Positions 31,371 to 39,917 of a stretch of DNA of 64,000 nucleotides are shown in pieces. Numbering within the stretch: the stretch's first letter is position 1; each line of letters opens with the position of its first letter. Below the pieces are notes generated by a model that ran no database searches, was not told where the DNA came from, and saw nothing but the letters and a program-made list of their open reading frames with translations. The position numbers were made by a program, and so were the translations under genes. The DNA is from Fimenecus sp051881355 (lineage in GTDB: Bacteria > Bacillota > Clostridia > Oscillospirales > Acutalibacteraceae). The stretch spans positions 15,492 to 79,491 of the forward strand of contig JBJEPS010000020.1 of the NCBI GenBank assembly GCA_051881355.1, in the 5' to 3' direction.

Positions 31371-33929
31371 TTATTTCTTTTTCTTGGCAGGTGATTTTTT
31401 CGCGGGCTCTGCTTTCGCGGGCACCGCCGTTTTCTCCGCTTCTTTTTTTGCGGGGACTGCCTGTTTTTCGGCTTTCGGTGCGACGGGCTTCTTCGGAGCT
31501 TTCGGGGCGTCTGCACCGGCTACGAATGCCGATTTGGTGTGCCAAATGTCGCGCGCATAATCGTTAATCGCACGGTCGGCGGCAAATCTGCCTGCGCCTG
31601 AAATGTTCATCAGCGACATTCTGTTCCATTTTTCACGGTCGGCAAAGGTTTCTACCGCTTGATGCTGTGCACGGCGGTAATCGGCAAAGTCCGCCAAAAC
31701 CATATACGGGTCGTGATTTAAAATCGTGCCGCCGATTTCGGGGAACTGTTTGCCTGCAATGCCGCAACGGTTGATGAAATCAATCGTGTTGTGCAATTCG
31801 GCGTTGTTGTTGTAATAATTCTGCGGATTGTAACCGCGACGTTTCATTTCCTCGACCTCGGGGGTGGACATACCGAAAATGAAAATGTTATCATCGCCTA
31901 CCGCGTCATAGATTTCCACATTCGCACCGTCCATTGTGCCCAAGGTGACTGCGCCGTTAATCATCAACTTCATATTGCCCGTGCCGCTCGCCTCGGTGCC
32001 TGCAAGCGAAATCTGCTCGGAAATATCGGCGGCGGGCATCAGATTTTCCGCCATGGTGACATTGTAGTCCTCACAGTACACGACTTTCAATCTGCCACGC
32101 ACATCGGGGTCATTGTTAATCATATCCCCGAGCGCGCAAATGAAAGCGATAATCTTTTTCGCCATAAAGTAGCCCGAAGCCGCCTTTGCGCCGAAAATAT
32201 AGGTGTGCGGCGCGTAATCCGCATTCGGATTTTCCTTAATGGCAAGGTATTCGGTCAAAATGTTTAAGGCGTTCAGGTGCTGGCGCTTGTACTCGTGTAA
32301 ACGCTTGACCTGTACATCGAAAATCGAGGTCGGGTCTAATTTTACGCCTGTATTCTTATATACCTGCTCAGCGAAACGCTCTTTGTTGTGGGTTTTGATG
32401 CGTTCAAGCTCCGCCAAAACGGTTTTATCATCTTTGTAATCGCGCAGTTTCAACAGTTCGTCGGCGCGATACACAAATCCGTCGCCGATAAGTTCTTTCA
32501 AGAGCTTATCCAGCTCGGGATTGGATTGGCACAGCCAGCGGCGGTGTGCAATGCCGTTGGTGACGTTTTTGAATTTGTTGGGGGTTAAGGTATAGAAATC
32601 GTGGAACACGGTGTCTTTGAGGATTTCACTGTGCAGTGCCGAAACGCCGTTGACGGAATGCGAGGACGCCACGCAGAGGTTTGCCATACGCACGACGCCG
32701 TTCGACATAATCGCCATACGCTCCACTTGGTCGGCGTTGTTGGTTGCCTGCCACACATAGTTGCGGAACCGGTTGTCGATTTCTTTGGTGATTTGCCAAA
32801 TACGCGGCATTAAGCGTTTATACAAATCCTCAGGCCAGCATTCCAGCGCCTCTTTCATCACGGTGTGGTTGGTGTACGCCACAGCGTTTGTTACAATGTT
32901 CCACGCATCGTCCCAGCCGTAGCCGCATTCATCAAGCAAAATCCGCATCAGTTCGGGGACTGCCAAAGTCGGGTGGGTATCGTTCAAATGAATTGCAACC
33001 TTTTCGGCGAAGTTATCCATTGTGCCGAACACGCGCAGATGACGGTGCACAATGTCCTGAATGGACGCGGACACCAAGAAATACTGCTGGCGAAGGCGCA
33101 AAGATTTGCCCTCGGGGTGATTGTCGGCGGGGTAGAGAACTTTGGAAATGACCTCTGCCATTGCGTTTTGCTCCATCGCGCGCATATAGTCGCCCTGGTT
33201 AAAGAGGGACATATCAAGCGCCGGTGCTTTCGCCTGCCACAAACGCAAAACGGAAATGCCCTTGCCGTCTTTCCCCGAAACATACATATCGTAAGGCACC
33301 GCCTGTACGGGCTTATAGTTGACGAGTTCAACATGGTGGAACTGATTGTCCCAAGAATCCATCACATCGCCCTCAAAACGGACTTCAATCGCGCTTTCCT
33401 CGTGCGGCACAAGCCAAACCTCGCCGCCGGGCAACCAAAAGTCGGGCAACTCCGTCTGCCAGCCGTCCACGAGCTTTTGCTTGAAAATGCCTGCTTCATA
33501 CAAAATCGAATAGCCGCGTGCGGGGTAGCCTTGTGTGGCAAGACCGTCCAAATAGCACGCCGCCAAGCGACCCAAGCCGCCGTTACCAAGCCCTGCGTCG
33601 GGCTCGCATTCATACAAATTTTCGAGCTTTACGCCATAATCGGACAGCACGCTGTCAAACACCTCGGTCAAATTGAGGTTGTAGAGGTTGTTTTTGAGCG
33701 AACGACCCATTAAAAATTCCATGCAAAGGTAATAGACTTTTTTGGTGCCCGCCTTTGCGGCTTCTTCGGAAAATTCCGCTCTGCCTGCGCTCATCATATC
33801 GCGGACAATCAGTGCGATTGCCTTATAATACTGCTCGTCGGTAGCCTCCTCGGGCGTGACACCCATAAAGTGCGAAAGCTTTGCCGTCAGCAACTCTTTT
33901 GCTTTCTTTTTCGATAATGCGTAATTCAT
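31371..33929 (-). CDS. glgP: Glycogen/starch phosphorylase with basic C-terminal tail
   Basis: 852 residues from the ATG at 33927-33929, behind GGAGG at 33935-33939; upstream in-frame codons are AT-rich leader. Cleaves alpha-1,4-glucans with phosphate to give glucose-1-phosphate. GT35 signatures: EFLMGRSLKNNLYNL, GNGGLGRLAACYLD, HLNDTHPTLAVPELMR, and the pyridoxal phosphate region EASGTGNMKLMINGAVTLGT. The core ends near residue 803, a normal length. About 48 further residues are almost only lysine, alanine, proline and glutamate (APKAPKK..., SPAKKKK end), like a histone H1 tail. Such tails are not part of the family fold; it may bind nucleic acid, polysaccharide or another protein. Monocistronic. 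Confidence 0.95.
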   Translation of the reverse strand: MNYALSKKKAKELLTAKLSHFMGVTPEEATDEQYYKAIALIVRDMMSAGRAEFSEEAAKAGTKKVYYLCMEFLMGRSLKNNLYNLNLTEVFDSVLSDYGVKLENLYECEPDAGLGNGGLGRLAACYLDGLATQGYPARGYSILYEAGIFKQKLVDGWQTELPDFWLPGGEVWLVPHEESAIEVRFEGDVMDSWDNQFHHVELVNYKPVQAVPYDMYVSGKDGKGISVLRLWQAKAPALDMSLFNQGDYMRAMEQNAMAEVISKVLYPADNHPEGKSLRLRQQYFLVSASIQDIVHRHLRVFGTMDNFAEKVAIHLNDTHPTLAVPELMRILLDECGYGWDDAWNIVTNAVAYTNHTVMKEALECWPEDLYKRLMPRIWQITKEIDNRFRNYVWQATNNADQVERMAIMSNGVVRMANLCVASSHSVNGVSALHSEILKDTVFHDFYTLTPNKFKNVTNGIAHRRWLCQSNPELDKLLKELIGDGFVYRADELLKLRDYKDDKTVLAELERIKTHNKERFAEQVYKNTGVKLDPTSIFDVQVKRLHEYKRQHLNALNILTEYLAIKENPNADYAPHTYIFGAKAASGYFMAKKIIAFICALGDMINNDPDVRGRLKVVYCEDYNVTMAENLMPAADISEQISLAGTEASGTGNMKLMINGAVTLGTMDGANVEIYDAVGDDNIFIFGMSTPEVEEMKRRGYNPQNYYNNNAELHNTIDFINRCGIAGKQFPEIGGTILNHDPYMVLADFADYRRAQHQAVETFADREKWNRMSLMNISGAGRFAADRAINDYARDIWHTKSAFVAGADAPKAPKKPVAPKAEKQAVPAKKEAEKTAVPAKAEPAKKSPAKKKK

Positions 33930-33942
33930 ACAAATCCTCCAA

Positions 33943-33968
33943 AAAAATTGGAATAAAAACCAATTTTT
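33943..33968 (-). promoter_or_regulatory. Hairpin with T-run in the glgP leader
   Basis: On the minus strand AAAAATTGG and CCAATTTTT pair around TTTTTATT, with a T-run right before the GGAGG. It is AT-rich and terminator-like, so it could attenuate or mask the ribosome binding site. Weak evidence only. Confidence 0.3.
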
Positions 33969-33983
33969 CAAAATTCTTTGTAT

Positions 33984-34012
33984 ATAATATACTAAAATAT
34001 TGAAAATAGCAA
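33984..34012 (-). promoter_or_regulatory. Promoter of glgP
   Basis: Minus strand: TTGCTA (34007-34012), 17 bases, TATTAT (33984-33989). Confidence 0.65.
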
Positions 34013-34077
34013 CCATAAAGAGAAAATTCCTTGTATTTCGGCAATATGCCCAAAAGTCGCGGTTGCGCGACGGCAAA

Positions 34078-34200
34078 TCGTAGATTTACTTTGTAGATAA
34101 TCTTTCCCCCAATCCTCTCGATTGGAAATGTGTACTCGTAGGTGGCGTCGACTCGGCGCCCCGTGAGAGGGCGGATATATTCGGTACGGCGCTTACGCGC
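34078..34200. repeat. Intergenic repeats between glgP and rpsO
   Basis: Contains the 30-base motif at 34100-34129 shared with 22389-22417, and a GC palindrome at 34138-34163 (GTAGGTGGCGTCGACTCGGC, then GCCCCGT) nearly identical to 22514-22540. In both places the two repeats occur in the same order. No gene. Confidence 0.7.
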
Positions 34201-34220
34201 CTGTATTAGAAAAGTTTCCC

Positions 34221-34249
34221 TTGACAAATTAAAATGGGCATTATATAAT
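34221..34249 (+). promoter_or_regulatory. Consensus sigma-A promoter of rpsO
   Basis: TTGACA (34221-34226), 17 bases, TATAAT (34244-34249): a perfect consensus. The leader to the rpsO ATG is about 110 bases, long enough for an S15-binding element like those known in other bacteria; no specific fold is claimed. Confidence 0.9.
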
Positions 34250-34366
34250 ACATAGGCTGATTCGGTATGCACGGATTTTGGCATAAACCCGATAGAAAGA
34301 CATTGGGTATTCACCTGACCTTCTTCTGTGCTGCGCGACAGGCAAATTTTAAAAGAGGTGAAAAAG

Positions 34367-34630
34367 ATGACCAAAGAAGAAAAACAGGCAATTATCGCAG
34401 AATACGCGACACATGAGGGCGACACCGGTTCGCCTGAGGTTCAGGTAGCGGTGCTTACCAAGCGCATCAACGACTTGACCGAGCATTTGAAAACCCACAA
34501 GAAAGACCACCATTCCAGACGCGGCCTTTTGATGATGGTCGGTCACAGACGCAACCTGCTTGCGTATTTGCAGAAAACCGATATTGAAAGATACCGTTCT
34601 CTGATTCAGAGACTCGGCATCCGTAAATAA
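34367..34630 (+). CDS. rpsO: 30S ribosomal protein S15
   Basis: 87 residues from ATG 34367, behind AAGAGGTG. HEGDTGSPEVQVAVLTKRINDLTEHLKTHKKDHHSRRGL is the classic S15 pattern, here in the family's normal length. S15 binds the 16S central domain and forms bridge B4. It precedes pnp, the ancestral order in bacteria, with a hairpin between the two genes. Confidence 0.98.
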   Translation: MTKEEKQAIIAEYATHEGDTGSPEVQVAVLTKRINDLTEHLKTHKKDHHSRRGLLMMVGHRRNLLAYLQKTDIERYRSLIQRLGIRK

Positions 34631-34641
34631 TTTGGGAATTG

Positions 34642-34669
34642 AGGCAAGCGGCTTTCGGGCTGCTTGCCT
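34642..34669 (+). terminator. Hairpin between rpsO and pnp
   Basis: A ten-pair stem, AGGCAAGCGG (34642-34651) with CTGCTTGCCT (34660-34669), and GAATTGCTTTTTAG after it. Partial terminator, or an RNase processing site as known for the rpsO-pnp spacer in E. coli. Confidence 0.55.
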
Positions 34670-34816
34670 TGAATTGCTTTTTAGAACACGAATTCGACGG
34701 GGCTTTTTCGGTCGTTTTAGCGGTAAATGGAGCTTTTCGCCGTGCGCGGACGGTTGCATTTATTGCTAAAAACCGGCTTTGCCTCGCGGAAATATTAAAG
34801 AAAAAGAGGTAAAAGT

Positions 34817-36991
34817 ATGTTTTTTAAGGACTACAAGGTTTTTGAAACCGAGCTTGCCGGCAGACCGTTACAGGTAGAAGTCGGTAAAATGGCGCAGCTT
34901 GCGGGCGGCTCCTGTCTTGTCCGCTACGGCGAAACCGAAGTGCTTTGCACTGCGACGATGGCTGCCAAACCGCGTGAGGGCGTGGATTTCTTCCCGCTTT
35001 CCGTGGACTTTGAGGAAAAACTCTATTCCGTCGGCAGAATTCCGGGTTCTTTCCAACGCCGCGAGGGCAGAGCGAGCGAAAAGGCTACGCTTGCCGCGCG
35101 CGTGATTGATCGCCCCATTCGCCCGCTGTTCCCCAAGGATATGCGCAACGATGTCGGTGTAGTGGCAACGGTAATGTCGGTTGACCCCGACTGCTCGCCC
35201 GAAATCACCGCAATGATTGGTGTTTCGGTTGCCATCAGCATTTCCGAAATCCCGTGGGACGGTCCGATAAGCGGCGTTTCCGTCGGTTTGGTGGACGGCG
35301 AATATGTCATCAATCCCACTGCCGAACAGCGTGAAAAATCGCAGATGGCAGTGACCGTGGCTTCGACCGACACTTTGGTCGCCATGATTGAAGCGGGTGC
35401 AAATGAAATTCCGAACGATGTAATGTTTGACGGCATTATGTTCGGGCACGAAACGAACCAAAAAATCGTGGAATTCATCAAAGGGATTCGCGACGAAGTC
35501 GGCAAAGAGAAGGTTTCCTTCCCGTCGAATGACCCGTCACCCGAGCTGTATGAAGCCATTAAAGAATTCGCGATTGAGGATGTGCGCGCTGCGCTGGATA
35601 CCGACGACAAACGTATTCGCGACGAGCGTTTGAAGCCCATTTATGACGCAGTACACGAGAAATTTGATGAAGCGTACCCCGAAGAGGCGTCCAAAATCGA
35701 GGATTGCCTTTACAAATTGCAGAAATATATTGTTCGTCGTTGGTTGCTCGATGACGGCAAGCGCGTGGACGGCAGAGGCATTGACGAAATTCGTCCGTTG
35801 AACGCCGAAATCGACTTGCTCTCGCGCGTGCATGGTTCGGGTATGTTCACCCGCGGGCAGACACAGTGCCTGTCCGTAACCACTTTGGGACCGATGAGCA
35901 ACGCGCAAATGCTTGACGGCATTGATGAGCAGACCGAAAAACGCTATATGCATCACTACAACTTCCCGTCCTACTCCGTCGGCGAAACCAAACCGTCGAG
36001 AGGTCCGGGCAGACGCGAAATCGGGCACGGTGCATTGGCAGAGCGCGCGCTGTTGCCGGTTATTCCGTCGGTGGACGAGTTCCCCTACTGCATTCGTGTG
36101 GTCTCCGAGGTGCTTTCCTCCAACGGCTCGACTTCGCAAGGCTCCATTTGCGGCTCTACGCTGTCCTTAATGGCGGCAGGCGTACCGATTAAAGCACCGG
36201 TTGCCGGTATTTCCTGCGGTCTTGTGACCGAGGGCGACCGTTTTATGACCATGGTTGATATCCAAGGCTTGGAAGACTTCTTCGGCGATATGGACTTCAA
36301 AGTGGCAGGTACCAAAAAGGGTATCACCGCCATTCAAATGGACTTGAAAGTACACGGGCTTACCCCCGCGATTATCCGTGAGGCGCTGGACAAGACCTAT
36401 GCCGCGCGTTGCTACATCTTGGACGAAATTATGCTGCCCGTCATTTCCGAGCCGCGCAAAGAACTGTCCAAATGGGCGCCCAAAATGCTTACGACCCGTA
36501 TTGACCCCGACAAAATCGGCGATGTCATCGGCAAGCAGGGCAAGGTTATTCAGAAAATCTGCGCAGAGTGCGACTGCAAAATCGACGTCAACGAGGACGG
36601 TCAGGTATTTGTTTCCGCTTTGGATTTGGACAATGCGCAGAAAGCCGTATTCATTGTGGATACCATTGCAAACGGCCCCGAGGTCGGCGCAATTTACAAG
36701 GGCATTGTGACCCGCTTGATGAGCTTCGGTGTGTTTGTGGAAATCGTTCCGGGCGTGGAGGGTATGGTACACATCAGCCACCTTGACGTGAAACGCACCG
36801 AAAAGGTTGAAGATGTTGTCAATGTCGGCGATGAAATCATCGTAAAAGTATTGCCGAAAGATGAGCAAGGCAGATTGAACCTCTCCCGCCGTGAGGCGCT
36901 GATTGAGGTAGAGGGCTTAACCCCCGAAAACGAAGTTTCGGAACGCCGCCCTGCCCCGCGCCGTGACTTCCGCCGCAACCGTCGCGACTAA
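34817..36991 (+). CDS. pnp: Polyribonucleotide nucleotidyltransferase (PNPase)
   Basis: 724 residues. Two RNase PH domains (about 10-230 and 305-545) flank a helical domain; the second is the active one, with the GRREIGHGALAERALLPV phosphate-binding stretch and the DFFGDMDFKVAGTKKGITAIQMDLK core. A KH domain (IGDVIGKQGKVIQKI, near 570) and an S1 domain (GAIYKGIVTRLMSFGVFVEI, about 625-695) end it, followed by an arginine-rich tail. It degrades RNA 3' to 5' using phosphate and can add tails. Follows rpsO. AAAGAGG serves as ribosome binding site. Confidence 0.98.
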   Translation: MFFKDYKVFETELAGRPLQVEVGKMAQLAGGSCLVRYGETEVLCTATMAAKPREGVDFFPLSVDFEEKLYSVGRIPGSFQRREGRASEKATLAARVIDRPIRPLFPKDMRNDVGVVATVMSVDPDCSPEITAMIGVSVAISISEIPWDGPISGVSVGLVDGEYVINPTAEQREKSQMAVTVASTDTLVAMIEAGANEIPNDVMFDGIMFGHETNQKIVEFIKGIRDEVGKEKVSFPSNDPSPELYEAIKEFAIEDVRAALDTDDKRIRDERLKPIYDAVHEKFDEAYPEEASKIEDCLYKLQKYIVRRWLLDDGKRVDGRGIDEIRPLNAEIDLLSRVHGSGMFTRGQTQCLSVTTLGPMSNAQMLDGIDEQTEKRYMHHYNFPSYSVGETKPSRGPGRREIGHGALAERALLPVIPSVDEFPYCIRVVSEVLSSNGSTSQGSICGSTLSLMAAGVPIKAPVAGISCGLVTEGDRFMTMVDIQGLEDFFGDMDFKVAGTKKGITAIQMDLKVHGLTPAIIREALDKTYAARCYILDEIMLPVISEPRKELSKWAPKMLTTRIDPDKIGDVIGKQGKVIQKICAECDCKIDVNEDGQVFVSALDLDNAQKAVFIVDTIANGPEVGAIYKGIVTRLMSFGVFVEIVPGVEGMVHISHLDVKRTEKVEDVVNVGDEIIVKVLPKDEQGRLNLSRREALIEVEGLTPENEVSERRPAPRRDFRRNRRD

Positions 36992-37025
36992 ATTGAACAA
37001 AAAATAAAAACGGCAAAAATAAATG

Positions 37026-37058
37026 ACCCGTATGCAAATTTCTGCATACGGGTTTTGT
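37026..37058 (+). terminator. Terminator after pnp
   Basis: An 11-pair perfect stem, ACCCGTATGCA (37026-37036) with TGCATACGGGT (37043-37053), loop AATTTC, then TTTGTGTT. Confidence 0.85.
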
Positions 37059-37123
37059 GTTGCTTGAGGTGAGGGGAGACGAAACCGATACGGTATATGC
37101 TTTTGGCTGTGCGGAGCATGCGG

Positions 37124-37867
37124 TTAAATCACTGCGCCGCCGTTGACCGAGAGTACATGTCCTGTGATGTATGCGGCTTTTTCACTTGCAAGAAAACACA
37201 CTGCGTCCGCGATTTCTTCGGGGCGTCCAAGCCGCCCGACGGGCGTTTCCTCTGCGACGCTTGCACAAATATCCGCCCCCAGTGCACGCATCATATCGGT
37301 ATTCACCGCGCCCGGCGACACCGCGTTAACGGTAATGCCCGATGGGGCAAGCTCTTTGGCAAGTGCCTTGGTCATACCGATCAGTCCTGCCTTTGCCGCA
37401 GAATAATGCACCTCACATGAGCCGCCGATTTCGCCCCACATCGAGGCAATGTTGACAATCCGTCCGTATTTTTCATGCAACATACAAGGCAGTACCGCGC
37501 GCGTCATATAAAACGCACCGTTTAAGTGCACGGCGAGCATTCTTGCCCAGTCACTGTCCGAAATGTCGGTGAACAGCTTTTGTTCGGAAATCCCTGCATT
37601 GTTGACAAGCACAGAAACCGCACCCAGTTCTTTCTCGATTTGCATAACGACCGTCCTCACTGCCGCGCTGTCGGTCACATCGACTTGGTAAGCGCGTGCC
37701 TGTCCGCCGTTTTCGAATATTTTATGCACGCAAGCGTCTGCACTCGCTTTGTTGGATTGATACAGCGCCGCCACAGCAAAGCCCGCCGAGCCGAGCGCCA
37801 AAGCCGTTGCCGCGCCGATACCGCGTGAAGCGCCTGTGACTACGGCAACTTTTCGGTTATTTTCCAT
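37124..37867 (-). CDS. Short-chain dehydrogenase/reductase, FabG-like
   Basis: 247 residues from the ATG at 37865-37867, behind GGGAGG; this is the usual FabG length. Rossmann motif TGASRGIGAA (residues 11-20), NNAG at 89-92, and catalytic S142, Y155 and K159 (YSAAKAG) are present, with the PGAVNTDMM loop and the SVNGGAVI end. Most like 3-oxoacyl-ACP reductase, which uses NADPH, but it stands alone, away from other fatty acid genes, so another substrate is possible. Convergent with pnp across a terminator, divergent from GH16. Confidence 0.85.
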   Translation of the reverse strand: MENNRKVAVVTGASRGIGAATALALGSAGFAVAALYQSNKASADACVHKIFENGGQARAYQVDVTDSAAVRTVVMQIEKELGAVSVLVNNAGISEQKLFTDISDSDWARMLAVHLNGAFYMTRAVLPCMLHEKYGRIVNIASMWGEIGGSCEVHYSAAKAGLIGMTKALAKELAPSGITVNAVSPGAVNTDMMRALGADICASVAEETPVGRLGRPEEIADAVCFLASEKAAYITGHVLSVNGGAVI

Positions 37868-37936
37868 ACAAATGCCTCCCGCATGAAATTCTATATGGAT
37901 TGTATCATATTTCTTTCGCATTTGCACGCTTTTCTC

Positions 37937-37965
37937 TTGCGAGCAAAGCAAAAATTCGATACAAT
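37937..37965 (+). promoter_or_regulatory. Promoter of the GH16 gene
   Basis: TTGCGA (37937-37942), 17 bases, TACAAT (37960-37965), about 25 bases before the GGAGGG of the gene. Confidence 0.65.
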
Positions 37966-37997
37966 ATTTTTAAACAATATATATCGGAGGGATTACA

Positions 37998-38918
37998 ATG
38001 TTAAAACGCCTGCCGAACGATACGCCGCTTCGGCTTGCTGAGAACGAGTGGGAACTGACTTTTTCAGACGATTTTGCATTTTTCGACCGCACCAAATGGA
38101 AGTGCAATACGATGATAAACCCTGAAAATCCCGCGCGCAACGGGATTCGCAACAATGCGTTTTATACCGATGACGAGGACATTGTGTTTACAAAAGACGG
38201 GCATTTATATATCCGTACCAAATGGAAACAGGGCAGTCTCGGCGAGGGGTGGTATACCGCCATGCTCGAAACTTCCCATGTGCACCCCGAATACGCCGCG
38301 ACAGACTATCGGGGCTTTTCGCAGACGGGCGGCTATTTTGAAGTGCGCTGTAAAGTGCCCAAAGCCGTCGGCATTTGGACGGCGTTTTGGCTGATGCCCG
38401 ACAACGAGGACGCTTTTTCCTCACGCGATATACAGTGGAGCGGCGAGGACGGGTTGGAGGTGGACGTGATGGAGTCACCGCACGCCTATCACCTTTTGCC
38501 GCGCGCGCAAAATCAAAACATCCATGTTCTGCACGCGGACGGCTATGACGAACGGCTGAAAACGCTTCGGTCGCCTGCCTTTTATGTGCCGCAGATGTAT
38601 ACCGAATTTCACACCTACGGCTTTTTGTGGGAAACGGACAAATACGCATTTTTCGTGGACGGGCATAAGACCTGGGAAACCAAGCATATTTACAAAGGAC
38701 GGGATATGGGCATCTGCCGCGTGCCTGAATATCTGCTTTTGTCCGCCGAGGTGGCGGGCTGTATGGAAAACGGCAAACAGTATCCGGGGCTTACGCGCAA
38801 CCAACAGACGGGCAAGCTCGAAAAATTTTGGTGCGGCAACCCCGATAAAAACGACAAGTCACAAAATTACGATTTTGTGGTGGACTTTGTGCGTTGCTAC
38901 CGCCGCCGTCCGAAATAA
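37998..38918 (+). CDS. Glycoside hydrolase family 16 (beta-glucanase-like)
   Basis: 306 residues. The jelly-roll GH16 fold is supported by ELTFSDDF at the start, GYFEVRCKVPKAVGIWTAFWLMP, and the catalytic E-x-D-x-x-E in GLEVDVMESP with nucleophile and acid/base glutamates both present. FHTYGFLWETDKYAFFVDG is the usual later strand. GH16 enzymes cut beta-1,3/1,4-glucans, agar, carrageenan or host galactans; the target cannot be told. No signal peptide is evident, which is unusual for GH16. It has its own promoter and lies just upstream of a second promoter for the next unit. Confidence 0.88.
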   Translation: MLKRLPNDTPLRLAENEWELTFSDDFAFFDRTKWKCNTMINPENPARNGIRNNAFYTDDEDIVFTKDGHLYIRTKWKQGSLGEGWYTAMLETSHVHPEYAATDYRGFSQTGGYFEVRCKVPKAVGIWTAFWLMPDNEDAFSSRDIQWSGEDGLEVDVMESPHAYHLLPRAQNQNIHVLHADGYDERLKTLRSPAFYVPQMYTEFHTYGFLWETDKYAFFVDGHKTWETKHIYKGRDMGICRVPEYLLLSAEVAGCMENGKQYPGLTRNQQTGKLEKFWCGNPDKNDKSQNYDFVVDFVRCYRRRPK

Positions 38919-38972
38919 GGGGAAAAATTGTTTTGATTACAGCACAATATCTATTTTTACCCGTTGATTGCC

Positions 38973-39001
38973 TTGCTTTTTTGTACGAAATAAGGTATGA
39001 T
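38973..39001 (+). promoter_or_regulatory. Promoter of the seven-gene unit 39021-48234
   Basis: TTGCTT (38973-38978), 17 bases, TATGAT (38996-39001). The predicted transcript start is only a few bases before the GAGGTG ribosome binding site at 39009-39014, so the leader is very short. Confidence 0.7.
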
Positions 39002-39020
39002 ATGCTTTGAGGTGATTGCA

Positions 39021-39917
39021 GTGGAAAATAAGACGGTGTTGTCTGCGCTTTCGGGCGGACTGTATCTTTCCGAAATCAATCTTGCGGGCACGCATGACAG
39101 CGCAACGGCATACTGTGCCTTCCCGAAGCTGGCAAAGTGCCAGGAATTGACCTTCCGCGAGCAGCTGGCGCTCGGCGTGCGGCTGTTGGATATTCGCCTT
39201 TTTCGGCGCGGCAATCGTTTTTATTTAGTCCACGGGATGGCAGACTGTTATACGGACGAAACCAAACGGGAAAAACTGCAATTCGACGAAGTTTTGGCGG
39301 TTTGCAAAGAATTCTTGCGTAAAAATCCACGCGAGACGCTGGTTTTGAGTATCAAACAGGACCGCGGACATTTTGAAACCACCTTTTTTGAACGCTTTTA
39401 TCATACATATATAGAGCCTGACGAAAATCTTTGGTACCTTGAAAACCGTGTGCCGCATCTTGCGGAATGTTGCGGCAAGCTCGTACTGATGCGCCGCTGT
39501 AAACGTGCATCGGATTTTCGTATGGCAGACAATTGCGGGCTGGATTTCTCCGTGTGGGAGAACCAGGACTCCAAAACCGAAACGGCACCCTGCGAGGTCG
39601 CGCTGTCGAGCGCCTGCACCGCTACGGTACAGGACCGTTACCGTCTGCCGCCCGAAATGAAATGGGATAAGAGCGCAAAACCGTTTTTGGAAGCCTGCCG
39701 CCCGACAAACAAGCAGATCTGTATTCACTTTTTGAGCACCTGCGGCGGTGCGGGCTGTCCTGCGGAGAACGCGCCGCTTGTAAACGCAGCATTTTCGGAA
39801 TATCCGCTTTCCAAAACGCATGCGCAGGGGTGGTTTTTCCTCGATTTTCCGACCGAGGCGCTGTGCCGAAAAATTATGCTTTCCAATTTGGAAATATACA
39901 AAGGGGAATGTGTATGA
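39021..39917 (+). CDS. Phosphatidylinositol-specific phospholipase C-like protein
   Basis: 298 residues from GTG 39021, behind GAGGTG; an ATG at 38997 overlaps the -10 element and is rejected. The X-domain is recognisable: NLAGTHDSAT with catalytic H25, FREQLALGVRLLDIRL, and the second histidine H71 in YLVHG. Bacterial PI-PLC enzymes cut phosphatidylinositol or GPI anchors outside the cell, but no signal peptide is seen here, so a cytoplasmic substrate such as an inositol phosphate-sugar is possible. The stop overlaps the next start (ATGA). First gene of the unit. Confidence 0.82.
   Translation: MENKTVLSALSGGLYLSEINLAGTHDSATAYCAFPKLAKCQELTFREQLALGVRLLDIRLFRRGNRFYLVHGMADCYTDETKREKLQFDEVLAVCKEFLRKNPRETLVLSIKQDRGHFETTFFERFYHTYIEPDENLWYLENRVPHLAECCGKLVLMRRCKRASDFRMADNCGLDFSVWENQDSKTETAPCEVALSSACTATVQDRYRLPPEMKWDKSAKPFLEACRPTNKQICIHFLSTCGGAGCPAENAPLVNAAFSEYPLSKTHAQGWFFLDFPTEALCRKIMLSNLEIYKGECV

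Noticed and set aside
31274..31545. Basic short frames on the minus strand after glgP
   Set aside because: They are out-of-frame readings of the lysine/alanine-rich glgP tail and the terminator region.
32865..33713. 282-residue + strand frame opposite glgP
   Set aside because: Histidine- and valine-rich mirror of the phosphorylase coding strand without supporting signals.
34250..34366. Known S15-binding leader motif in front of rpsO
   Set aside because: The leader is long enough, but I could not fold a specific known S15 motif with confidence, so only the promoter is annotated.
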